Of a stretch of DNA of 64,000 nt, positions 18,183 to 28,856 are shown piece by piece. The stretch's first letter is position 1. The number at the start of each line of letters is the position of its first letter. Made by a program: the position numbers and the translations under genes. Origin of the DNA: Bretschneidera sinensis (lineage: Eukaryota; Streptophyta; Magnoliopsida; Brassicales; Akaniaceae); the NCBI GenBank assembly GCA_023935145.1, contig CM043700.1:38916620-38980619 (forward strand). The letters run 5' to 3'. Under the pieces are notes generated by a model. The model searched no databases, was not told the DNA's origin, and saw nothing but the letters and a program-made list of their open reading frames with translations.

Positions 18183-18522
18183 GTTGCTTAGGTTCTTCTC
18201 TCGCTTGTAATTTTACTCGGTTTCGTGTTTCGGCGTGTTCTGTGTTGTTCTCGGTGAACTCAACACGAAAGTTTTTTTTTTGTTGTTTTTCGGTCTTCTC
18301 TTTTTGGGTTAGTGTTGTCGGCACCTTCTATTTTTTTTTTTGGTTTGAGCAGTTTCGGCATTCATGACATCCTCTATTTTCAGAGAGGTGTTTTGTGGCT
18401 TTGGGTCTCAGATTTCTCAGTGTTTTTTTTGTTCTCAGATCTCTTTGGCAGTTTGTTTTTTCTCTGCTTTGGGTGGTTTCGGCATTTTTTTGGTCGGGTT
18501 ATTTTTTTTGCACTTATTTGCA

Positions 18523-21500
18523 ATGGACTCTGCACCTGTGTGTGTCAAATTTACGGGCAAAAATTACTCTACATGGGCCTTTCAGTTTGAAATTTTCCTC
18601 AAGGGAAAAGAACTTTGGGGGCATATCGATGGCACAGATGTTGCACAAATATCCAATACAGACCAATCGAAGGATGTCGGGTCTTCTCCTCCTTGGACTG
18701 TGCTTGATGCTCGGATCATGTCTTGGCTTCTTGGTTCGATGGAGCCACATATTGTCACCAACTTGCGTACTCATCGCTCTGCTCAATCCATGTGGACTTA
18801 TCTGAAGAAGGTTTATCATCAAGATAATGATGCTTATCGCTTTCAGTTAGAGCATGCAATTGCCACCTTTCAACATGGCAGTCTTTCCATCCAAGACTAT
18901 TACTCGGCATTTCTGATTCTTTGGACTGACTATACTGATCTTGTTACAGCGGTTGTTCCTGTTGCCACTCTTTCGACTATTCAGCAACTCCATGAGACTA
19001 GATGGCGTGATCAATTTCTTATAAAACTACGCCCGGAATATGAATCTATTCGCTCCTCTCTGCTGAATAGATCTCCTGTTCCTTCTCTTGATGTTTGTTT
19101 TGGTGAGTTACTTCGTGAAGAACAACGTCTTAGTACTCAAGCCACTCTGGAGCAATCTTATGGTAGTCAAAGAACTGTTGCTTATGCTGCCCAAGGACGC
19201 GGATCGCCTATGCATTCTAAAAACTTGCAGTGTTTTTGCTGTAAGGAATATGGGCATATTGCTGCCAATTGTCCCAAGAAATATTGCTCTTATTGTAAGA
19301 ATAAGGGTCACATCATCAAAGAATGTCGTCTCCGCCCACAGAATCGTCAGGCTCAAGCATTTCAGACTTCTGTTATTGTACTCTCCGCAGCTCCTAGCTC
19401 TTCTTCCAGTGCCACCCCAGTTCCGGCACCTCCTGCAGCGAATTATTGCACACCCGAAATGGTGCAACAGATGCTAATTTCAGCATTATCTGCAATGGGG
19501 TTTCATGGTAAAAATTCTACCAAACTCTGGTACGTAGACTCGGGGGCCTCTAATCACATGACGAATACTCCCGCTGCTCTGTGTCATGTTCGACCCTATG
19601 TTGGTCCATCTGCCATTCAGACTGCCAATGGTAGTTCTTTACCAATCGCTGCTGTTGGAGATGCCTCTTCTAAATTCACTGATGTATTTCTTGCTCCTAA
19701 ACTTTCCACGAATCTAATTTCTGTTGGTCAATTAGTTGATAACAATTGTGTTGTTAACTTTTCTGGTGATGGTTGTGTTGTACAGGACCAGGTAACGAGA
19801 GAGCTGATCGCGAAGAGACCTAAAGTGGGGCGCTTGTTTCCACTATTTTTATCTGTCCCAGCAATTTCTCCAGTTTCGTCTATTAAGTCTCTTGCTTGCA
19901 ATAATGTTCCAAATCTGAGTATAGTGTGGCATCGTCGTTTAGGCCATCCCAATACTCAAATCTTATCTCATGTTTTGCACTATGGTTTTCTTGATAATGA
20001 AGAACGTTCTTCTTTATCTCTTAAGTGTGATTCTTGCAAACTTGGTAAAAGCAAAATTCTTCCCTTTCCTTTACATGCTAGTAGAGCTTCTCACTGCTTT
20101 GATCTTATCCATAGTGATGTTTGGGGACCTTCCCCCGTTAGTTCACATGAAAAATTTAAATATTATGTGACTTTCATTGATGATTATAGCAGATTTACTT
20201 GGGTTTATTTTCTTCGCTCTAAATCTAAGGTTTTTCGTACTTTCACTAATTTTTTAGCGTATGTTGACAATCAATTTTCTGCGATTATTAAGACATTATG
20301 CACAGATTCTGGTGGTGAATATTTGTCTACTGAGTTTCAGGAATTCTTGGCTTCTAAAGGTATTATTCATCAACGTTCATGTCCTGCTACTCCTCAACAG
20401 AATGGAGTAGCCGAACGCAAAAATCGTCTTCTTCTTGATGTGGTACGTACTCTCTTGTTAGAATCATCTGTTCCATCAATGTTCTGGGTCGAGGCTTTGA
20501 AAACTGCTACTCACTTGATTAATCGTTTACCTTCCCAAATCTTACACATGGAGTCTCCCTATCTCCGCTTGTTTGCTAAACAACCTAGTTATGATAATCT
20601 CCGTATCTTTGGTTGTGTATGTTTTGTCAATTTACCTCCCCATGAGCGACATAAATTATCTGCTCAATCTGTTAGATGTGCATTCTTGGGATATAATGTG
20701 TGTCAAAAGGGATTTGTTTGCTATAATCCTACCTTACATTGTACATGTATTTCTAGAAATCTTATTTTCTTTGAAAATCAACATTTCTTTCCTGTGTCCT
20801 CTGAGCCCTCTTCTTTTACGGTGGTCCTCCCCTCCTTTGAGCAACAATTTTCAGATCTTCATCAAGTCAGCTCTCGCTTTAAACCAGGTATTGTATATAC
20901 GAGACGCTCCCGCCCACAGTCTCTTCCAATGGCTCAACCGATATCTGATCCTACCATGCTCCAGTCAGTTGCAGCACCTTCAGAACACTTGGTACGTCGC
21001 TCTTCTCGAATATCTTTACCTCCGGATAGGTATGGGTGGTTTGCTTCTGCTCTTACTGCTGCATTGTCTAATTTTGATATTCCCACATGCTACTCACATG
21101 CTGTCAAGCATGATTGTTGGCGACAAGCTATGCAGGAAGAAATTGCTGCTTTAGAGGCCAATCACACCTGGGACATTGCACATTGTCCTTCCACTATAGT
21201 CCCCCTGGGTTGCAAATGGGTTTACTCCGTCAAGGTTCGATCTGATGGAAGTTTGGATCGTTATAAAGCTCGGCTTGTTGCACTTGGAAATAAACAGGAA
21301 TATGGTGTTAATTATGAAGAAACCTTTGCTCCTGTGGCTAAGATGACCACTGTTCGTATGATTCTAGCTCTTGCTGCTTCCAATGATTGGCCACTACATC
21401 AGATGGATGTCAAGAATGCTTTTCTTCATGAGGATCTTAAAGAGTGTATTTATATGAAGCTAACCCCAGGATTGTTTCCTTCTCCAAACTCACATGCGTG

Positions 21501-22614
21501 TAAGCTTCGTCACTCCTTTTATGGTCTCAAACAAGCTCCAAGGGCTTGGTTTGATAAATTTCGAACTAATTTATTACAATTCTCATTCAAGCAGAGCAAG
21601 TATAACACTTCCTTGTTTCTTCGAAAATCAGACATGGGTATTGTTGTTCTTTTAGTTTATGTTGATGATATTGTGATTACTGGTTCCGATTCTGTTTTAC
21701 TTGGCTAGCTCAAGACCCATCTCTCCGAGTCCTTTCATATGAAAGATCTTGGGTCTCTTACATATTTTCTCGGTCTTGAGGAGCATCGTAGTCCGTCAGG
21801 TATTTCACTCAATCAACATAAGTATGCTAGTGACCTGGTGGCTACAGCTGGCTTACAGGAGGCCACTTCTATTGATACTCCCATGGAATTAAATGTCAAG
21901 CTTCACAAAGAGGAGGGTGATTTACTTGCTGATCCTAGTTTATACCAAAAGTTGGTGGGCAGTCTTGTCTACCTCACCATTACTAGACCGGATATTTCCT
22001 TTGCAGCACAACAAGTCAGCCAGTTTCTTCAGACCCCTCGTCACCTTCATTTGGTTGCTGTCCGTAGGATCATACGCTATGTTCAGGGCACTTCTGCCCG
22101 TGGCTTATTCTTTCCTACAGGCAATTCTCCTCGACTTACTGCTTATAGCGACACTGATTGGGTTGGTTGTGCTGATACACGTCGCTCCATTACTGGTTGG
22201 TGTGTGTTCTTAGGTGATGCATTGATCTCATGGAAGAGTAAGAAGCAAGACAGAGTTTCTAAGTCATCTACAGAATCTGAGTATCGGGTGATGTCTCTTA
22301 CTTGTTCCGAAATTATTTGGCTTCGAGGTTTACTTGCTGAGCTAGATTTTTCTGCAACTGATCCTACACCTCTACATGCTGATAATACAAGTGCTATTCA
22401 GATCACAGCCAATCCTGTCTATCATGAGCGCACGAAGCATATTGAAGTCGACTGTCACTCTATCCGCGAAGCATTTGAAGCTTGTGTTATCACTCTTCCA
22501 CATTTTTCCACTGACCTACAAATTGATGATATCTTCACCAAAGCGCTCACTCGCCATCGACATTGCTTCTTAAGCAGCAAATTGATGCTTATTGATCAAC
22601 CTGCATCAATTTGA
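18523..22614 (+). pseudogene. copia gag-pol polyprotein interrupted by one in-frame TAG
   Basis: One frame of 1,363 sense-plus-stop positions before the final TGA, broken once by TAG at 21706-21708, between the reverse transcriptase catalytic box and its C-terminal part; the same frame continues from 21709. I place the start at 18523 ('MDSAPVCVKFTGKNY'), the usual copia Gag opening; the frame is open from 18364 but that part is T-rich leader. Domains: Gag; two CCHC knuckles (19231-19272 and 19285-19326); protease 'DSGASNH' near 19537; pre-integrase 'WHRRLGHPN' near 19928; integrase HHCC/DDE region with 'HSDVWGP', 'DDYSRF', 'TDSGGEY' and 'QQNGVAERKNR'; reverse transcriptase with 'KARLVALG' and 'YVDDI' near 21658; RNase H with 'DTDWVGC' and 'SSTESEY'. 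The premature stop would end the product before RNase H. The stop lies in a context consistent with a C-to-T change at a CHG site, a methylation target in plants (inference). Confidence 0.93.
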
Positions 22615-22621
22615 GGGGGGC
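22612..22621 (+). other. Polypurine tract of the copia element
   Basis: TGAGGGGGGC lies immediately before the 3' LTR; the G run overlaps the gag-pol stop codon. It is the expected primer for plus-strand DNA synthesis. Confidence 0.8.
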
Positions 22622-22959
22622 TGTCAATGGATGGCAAAGTCCATATTCTTTTATTTAATTAAGGTCACTAACTATTCCACTTCACCCACACTTGCCATAT
22701 ATTCATTCTTGTTTTAAGGCTTACTTTAGGCTATGTTTCCTTCCTTGTTTTAAGACTTACTTTAGGCCATGTTTCTTTCTTTGTTTTAAGGCTTACTTTA
22801 GGCCATGTTTCCTTCCTTGTTTTAAAGAATGTATTTTTCCTTTAACAACCTATATATACTCTTAATTGTATTATCAATAATAAGAACTCAAGTAAGTATT
22901 TGTACAATCTTTTTACTCTCTTCAATTCTCATATCTCTTTACTCTTTTAAATTCTAACA
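22622..22959 (+). repeat. 3' LTR of the copia element (338 bp)
   Basis: Starts TGTCAATGG and ends TTCTAACA. TATA box at about 22849-22860. It is 72 bp longer than the 5' LTR, which is exactly two extra copies of a 36-bp unit. Otherwise it aligns with the 5' LTR end to end. Confidence 0.93.
22709..22816 (+). repeat. Three tandem 36-bp units in the LTR U3 region
   Basis: Units begin at 22709, 22745 and 22781, each TTGTTTTAAG(G/A)CTTAC..., differing at a few positions; a partial fourth (TTGTTTTAAA) follows at 22817. The 5' LTR has one unit (17990-18025) and the same partial. They sit about 35-140 bp upstream of the TATA box, where copia enhancer repeats such as the BII boxes of tobacco Tnt1 are found. 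Confidence 0.9.
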
Positions 22960-25841
22960 GAAACGAATATAAAAAAATTAACGATACTTCTATATCTGTT
23001 GAGTTGTTCTGCTGGATTGGTCAATTGAAGCACGGGATACCCACTAGTTATCACTAATAACAATTTGGGTTGCCTGACTCTTGCTAACTTAAGGTTTTCT
23101 TCCACATCAGGAGTACCAGTGAAAGATATCAAAGGAAAAAAGACAACCATCATGTACCCAACTGGACAAGGATTTGGATGCTTGTCCATCTGAAGTACTT
23201 CAACTTTAAAACAATCTTACACATGACTTCCGTCTCTTCCGTCTCCTAGGCTTTTCGGATGGCCAGAGTCTGCATTCACATTCATAGCCTTGTTACTGCA
23301 AATTTACAAGGCAAGTATCATCAAGGAGACAAGTCCAGCCACCAAACAATTCACCAAGAAAGTTCATGTGAACAAACTTGACTCCAACATGAACATAGTA
23401 ACCAAATGTCTCCAAAATTTTTGTAACTAGCAAAAGCTAAAGTAGTCTCTCAAGCCCTGATATTTAAAATTCCCAAAGCAAAGCTAGTTTGAATCCATGT
23501 TCATCACTAAAGAAAAGAGCTTTCAAGGATGAGGAGCTACACCTAATGAAAAAACGATTTCAAACTCATGAGCTTTTTATTTCTTATGCCCAAAGGCTGG
23601 GAGAATTCTACACAAAACTGAAGAAAATTCAAGTAGGACATAAAAGACATGTACCATCTACACAATTCTTTATACATAAGAATATTTACATCATTTGCAA
23701 ACAAGAATAACATAATAACTTTTAAACAAACGATTCAGATTCTGCTCCCTTAGTTCGGACTAGTTGACAGATATGTGCTACACCGGAAAGTAAAAATTAA
23801 TCTCAGTACTTTTCGTTTCTTGTTATGTAATATCCAAAGCCTAAAAATCCTTTGTAATAAATGAATGGCTCTATATTTCAGATAGAGAAATTGGACACCA
23901 CAAAGAAACTGACTCTATTAACAGACGTGCACACGGGATGTAACTTGCCAGCATATTAAAGCAGAGAGTACAACTACTGAGTTTCTCTTAATATCACGTA
24001 AAACAGGGATGTTTGAGGAACAAAAAAGTGGAGAGGCTAAAGACACCACACTGACCGAACTAGCAAAATTTAGCAAGGCTATACTCACTAGAATCGCATA
24101 ACAAAGATGGAAATAGGATCCTTTATGATAATCTGCTATGCTTTTGTTTATACAAGTGGGTGGAGAAATAAATATCTTTCTGCTAAGGAAAACAAAATGA
24201 AATGCTTTGTGTTTTTGAAACCACTGTTAAATTTTCATGTACAACTAGGCATTGTTAAATTGATAGTATAGAACGGAAAACAGAGGAAATGCGGCCTATG
24301 ATTGGAAACCAGCAAATGGATATGATAAAATCACACAGTGAAACATTAATGAGTAGATAAAAATAAGAAAAAAGACTAGAACAAGTTAAAACTAAAAGAT
24401 ATTCAAAGAAGATTGCTTGGTACAAGTTTTTTTTATAAGAGATTTGCTTGCTACAAGTTAAGATCATGCTTTTTAAAGGAATTAATTTACTCAAATGTCT
24501 TACAAACTGTCGGGAGTAAATTAATAAATACAAAAAGGGAAACAAATCTATAAACAATCTGATTAGGATCACACTGTTGCTATAGACATGATCCTCTTTT
24601 TAACCATGGAACAAGGGGAAGTCTCAGAAACAGCATTGATAGGAGGTGATACACAACAATTAGGATCAGAAGTTCATTATGTATTTCTCATCCTTATGGT
24701 ACCGTATGATGACAAAGCCAAGAAAAACAGCCAAATTCATTTAGTGTAATTGACAAGAAATGAATTTCAGGAGAGAAGAAAAGGAGGGCACTAAATATTT
24801 GAGGAAAAGATAATTGAGGCAATTAAGACAACCAAAGAGCTGACAAGATCGTGTAAAATTAATCAAATGAAACAAAAAAAGAAAATATGAGATATTTTAA
24901 TCAAGTTTAAACCACTACAAGGACAAAAGCAATCTCAATATGAATATTAAACTGAATGGTGAAAGGGATTCATTTCGCTGATCTAGAACAGTTTGGATTC
25001 GACGCTATAATGATATTGAGAATATGCACAAGAATGATAAACATACAAGAATATGACTCAGTAGTATTTACCTCATGACAACCTCCAAGAGTCCTACTTG
25101 AACCCTTTTTTTTTAATTAAGTTTAATATGCGTGACTCCTGATGCCAAACCACAGGTCATCTTGTCTTTTCTCACAATCTGAATGCAAGCTCCGGTTCAC
25201 ATGCATCTTCTCCTTATGCCTCGGTGCCTCCAACTTGAATCAAATCACTCACCCTCACTGACACTGCCCTCACTCAACTTCCTATAATCAGCTAATTGAC
25301 CCCTTTTATTCACCATTAAGCTCAATATATGTGATTCCTAAATCCTAATGTTAAACTGTAGGCCATGCTATCTTTTCCCTTAATCTAAATTCAAGCAATT
25401 ATTTACATGCATCTTCTCTTTCCCATGCCTTTAACTTGAATTAAACCACTTATCCTCACTGATACTGCCTCTGCCTTTGCAGCAAATGACCACATCATAT
25501 GTCTTTGGAAAACAAATCTCAGAATACAAGACCCACTAACTTCCAAATAAACACAAAAAATACAATACTAAAAGATTTAGTTACATTTCCACCATTTCAA
25601 AGCAATTTTTCCATCATAAACAAAATAAAAAAATGCTACTAATGGTTTCAAAATACAATTTTGCAATTAGCACTAATGATTACTAATTAACATACCAAAC
25701 CCACAATAAAATAAAACTGGAGTACATAAATAAGGAAAAAAGCAGGTGGAGTTGAGTATGGAGTAATCACGATTGACAAAGAAATTGTAGCAGTAACAAA
25801 AAAAAGTAAGAATGAAAGATGACGATTGTTGAAATGGAGTT
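22960..25841. other. Intergenic, nothing recognised
   Basis: About 2.9 kb between the copia element and the BolA gene. The minus-strand frame at 22947-23189 runs into the LTR edge and resembles no family I know; other short frames look random. The segment 25080-25480 has two loosely similar blocks (around 25110-25260 and 25300-25450, both with 'caaactgtaggtcat'-like and 'acatgcatcttctc' words), suggesting an old local duplication. The part next to 25841 is the likely BolA 3'UTR. Confidence 0.45.
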
Positions 25842-26156
25842 TTATTCACGAGGAGCAGATTCCTGTGTAGTTTTTGCGACAATGGAGAGAGCGTGCAATC
25901 CGGATTGAAGCTCGTCGGCCAAGGCATCGTAGATCATGCGGTGGCGCTTGACAAGGCTCTGTCCATCGAATTTGGAGGAAACGATCTTCAAGTTGAAATG
26001 CGTCTCCCCATCTTCGTTGCCCTTCACCCCAGCATGGCCTGCGTGCTGGTACGACACGTCCTCTACTTCCAAAACGCTCGCTTCCAGTACCGATTGCAGC
26101 CTCGTCTTCATTCTATTTGCTCTTGATAACACTACCTGCGCTCCTCGCGAACCCAT
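25842..26156 (-). CDS. BolA-family protein
   Basis: A single-exon frame of 104 residues. I start at 26156 ('MGSRGAQVVL'); an in-frame ATG 16 codons upstream (26204) adds a Lys/Arg-rich extension that looks like leader sequence. The BolA fold covers roughly residues 13-95, with 'HAGHAG' (residues 38-43), the central 'ETHFNLKIVS' strand, and the signature 'LVKRHRMIYDAL' in which His72 is the invariant histidine that helps bind an Fe-S cluster with monothiol glutaredoxins. Family role: partner of CGFS glutaredoxins in Fe-S trafficking and iron/redox signalling. Plants have several paralogues in cytosol, mitochondria and plastids; which one this is, and whether it carries a targeting peptide, cannot be decided here. 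No prokaryote-like context; an ordinary nuclear gene. Confidence 0.9.
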   Translation of the reverse strand: MGSRGAQVVLSRANRMKTRLQSVLEASVLEVEDVSYQHAGHAGVKGNEDGETHFNLKIVSSKFDGQSLVKRHRMIYDALADELQSGLHALSIVAKTTQESAPRE

Positions 26157-27269
26157 TTTCTTTTCTTTTCTCCTCTTTTCTATAAAGACACCTTGCAAAC
26201 CCAACCTAAACCCCCCACTGAGCTGAATCCATCCATATTTTCCTCTTTTTCAACGCTTGTTTTTTTTGCTTAACTAATTTTTATTTTTGAAAGAGCTTAA
26301 ATATTATTCTAGTCCTCCAGGTTTGAAGACCTTCCTATTTTAGCCCTCACGTTTCAAAATCTGTAAGTCTTCCTTAACTTTTCAAATATAACTTCCGCTG
26401 AACGGAAATTTGTTATGGACAATTTTTCCACGACAAGCGCCACGTTAGCTACTGAAGAAGGAAAAATTCCCTTCAAGTTTACCAAAATATCAAATTTGAG
26501 TTCTTATTAAAGAAGGTGGATCCTTAATAAGCATGAAGAATATTGAATAAGTTATCCAAAGAATCATTTTTTTTCATGATTTACCTTAGTTTACGAGGTT
26601 TTCAATAAAATTCTTTCTTTGAAGAACACATATTGGTATCATGGTTTTCATGGTTGCAGGTGAGTTTGTCCCTCTCGATTTCTCTCTCCCAATAGTGTAC
26701 AGATAAAGAGTCATCGTTCCTTTCTCGATCTCCTTTCTCGCTCGCTCTCCCCTCTCTCTACAAGTTTGAAGGTTTATTAAATAACATTGAGGAAGAAAAC
26801 GTTTGGGTTCTTTAATAAAAACCGATGTCTGACCATGCAAAATCCATTATCGATTGCTTAAATCTCGATAGACCAAAAACCAAAACCGAAACGAAACTGA
26901 AAACCCACCATAAGAATCTGAAACGAATAAACGATGCCTCCCGCTTGTACGGGCATAACCAGTCAATAAAATATATCGTCTGTCCAATCCACGTGCCCCC
27001 GTGCCCTCTCTCATGCAGGCTCATCACGCCTTTTGCAATCCTTGCGTGGGACCAACATGTCAAACTCTAACCGTTGATTTGCTGGTCTGCGCAGCAAATA
27101 AAACGGCGACTCATCAACGTTATTAGTCTAGCTGACACACACCTAAGAGAAACCAATCATTTTCGTCTTATACATTCTGCTTATTGCTTGCGTACTCCAC
27201 TACCCATTGCAGTCTGTGCTGTTGATAGTCTGATACTACTCACCTCTTTCAGTCACGTATGGAGTAGTA
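26157..27269. other. Spacer between divergent BolA and F-box genes
   Basis: Contains the promoter and leader of BolA (next to 26157) and the promoter of the F-box gene (before about 27270). The sequence at 26290-26470 ('agtcctccaggtttgaag...') resembles the edges of dispersed plant repeats, but no partner end was found. Overlapping frames on both strands at 26812-27070 show no resemblance to known proteins. Pyrimidine-rich and CT-rich tracts occur at 26685-26765. Confidence 0.45.
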
Positions 27270-27377
27270 GTATATCCTTTTTGAGAGAGAGAGAGAGCTA
27301 AGATTATTTTTAGAGAGTGAAAGATAGCGACCGGTAACGGTGGTTAATTGGAGGCTCTACTTTTGAGATTTTTCAAG

Positions 27378-28853
27378 GTAAGGAAGAAGACTGTCAAACA
27401 TTTTTTGTTTTGATTGATAGAAATATTGATATTCTCTTTTTAACTTTTGGTTGATACTAATACTATAGTTTTTTTTTTTTTTTTCATTCTTCGTGTTTCT
27501 GATATCGCATTTTCTTTGTCGTTTGGTTGGAGGGAAACCCTAAGAAAATGAATGAAAATTTGAAAAAGGTTTTTACAGAAATAAACATTTTCTTTTCTTT
27601 TTAACGTCATCACGGAAAATGGAAATAGAATACGCGTTTTTTTTCTTCTTTTCATTTTTCGTTTTTCTTGAGTAAAAATGAAACCCAAAAGAGATCAGAT
27701 AATTCGAGTTTTGTGTGTTTATTTGTTTTCTTAGAAACCAAAGGCTGGTCTCTGTTCTTATTTCTTAATCATGCGTTTGACTTTTAAAGGTCTTAACTTT
27801 TCTGCTTATTTAATTATTATTCGTTTTCGTGCAAATTTTTTTTTTCCTGTTCCTTTCTTGTACTCATCAGGTCATGGGTTGATTGAAAATCAATATTCGT
27901 TGTTGTTAGCTTTTGTGCTATGCTCTGTTTACTGAATATGGGTCTGAAATCTGAATCAGTAGGGCTTAGTTTTGGAGTTAGAGTTATTTATTTAAACATA
28001 CTGATTTGTTTTTGTCTCTTTACTCTCTTTCTTGTGGTTTGTCTGCCACCAAAAAGGAGGAATAAAAAAAATTCTTGGGAGTAACAGTAAGATGAGGGAA
28101 ATTAGAACAATGTAATAATGTGGGGGACTCCTCATTATGGTAGGTTGTTGTGAAATGACTGTTTTTGTTTTCATATGAGAATTGCCTTCATTGTTCTGAA
28201 CAGGGCCAAAATTTGATAATAATACTCTAGTAGTTTGTTTGTTGCTAATCTAACAATTATCACTTAGAAGTTTGAATTTCTTTTGTTTGGTGCTGAGGCA
28301 ACAGAGACAAAAGGGAAGAAACTAAAATTTCATTCTAGGAATTATTATACTGGTTCACTTAGTTGTTCTTTAAATGTTTGTTTAGTTGGTCGTTAGATCC
28401 GTTCAGCGCTAAGCCCTGAATGTTGGTGAGAAAAATTGTCCTTTTAGCCCCTTTTTATAATACGTTGAATTGGTACAAGTTATACCCTTTGGTTACTTCT
28501 TGTATTTTATTGTGTATCAAAGCAATTGCACCCTTGGCTGTATAGTTATTATTTGTAGTTCTATGTGCTACAGTCTAGCTTTTAGTATTAATCTCTTTTG
28601 CTGTTTAATTGTAAGCTTAATACGACGTACACAGTGGATGATCAAAGCAACTTTGAATTTGTTTTCCTATTTTTTGATATCTACACACTTCTAAGTTTTT
28701 CTATATCTATGGTTGGGGCATATATAAGAAGTCTAAATTGAGAAGCTGTAAGTTCTTCCTTGGCATTGTTAAACTATTCTCATCATTTTGCTTATCTGTT
28801 TTTCTCTTCAATGTTTTTGGATTTGATATGTTATCATCCTATCTGTATTTCAG
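27378..28853 (+). other. Likely 5'UTR intron of the F-box gene
   Basis: A GA-rich leader (about 27283-27377, containing a GAGAGAGAGAG run) ends in TTCAAG followed by GTAAGG, a strong donor. ATCTGTATTTCAG at 28841-28853 is a strong acceptor, placed three bases before the F-box start codon. The interval is T-rich with no coding frame, as plant introns are. A telo-box-like AAACCCTAA occurs at about 27535. Long first introns in 5'UTRs often raise expression in plants. Transcript data would be needed for proof. Confidence 0.6.
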
Positions 28854-28856
28854 GAA

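Larger units (their letters stand above)
17903..22959 (+). mobile_element. Ty1/copia LTR retrotransposon, nearly complete, one nonsense codon
   Basis: Structure in order: 5' LTR (17903-18168), tRNA-iMet-type primer-binding site (from 18169), untranslated leader, gag-pol frame (18523-22614), polypurine tract, 3' LTR (22622-22959). Integrase precedes reverse transcriptase, which defines copia order. By eye the LTRs differ at about 17 of 266 aligned positions plus a 72-bp length difference, indicating an insertion that is not recent. The first base of the 5' LTR is A where the 3' LTR has T, and the flanking five bases (TTCGA left, GAAAC right) do not match, so the target duplication is lost or the ends were rearranged. 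It lies between genes and interrupts none that I can see. Confidence 0.95.

Noticed and set aside
18364..18522. N-terminal extension of gag-pol from the first ATG of the open frame
   Set aside because: T-rich leader sequence; the usual copia Gag start is the ATG at 18523.
19108..19467. Antisense and out-of-frame open frames within copia gag-pol
   Set aside because: All overlap the gag-pol frame, which contains the recognisable motifs in order.
22947..23189. Minus-strand frame abutting the 3' LTR, first taken as an exon broken by the insertion
   Set aside because: The apparent upstream intron would be only about 31 bases, the peptide matches no family I know, and nothing matching continues on the other side of the element.
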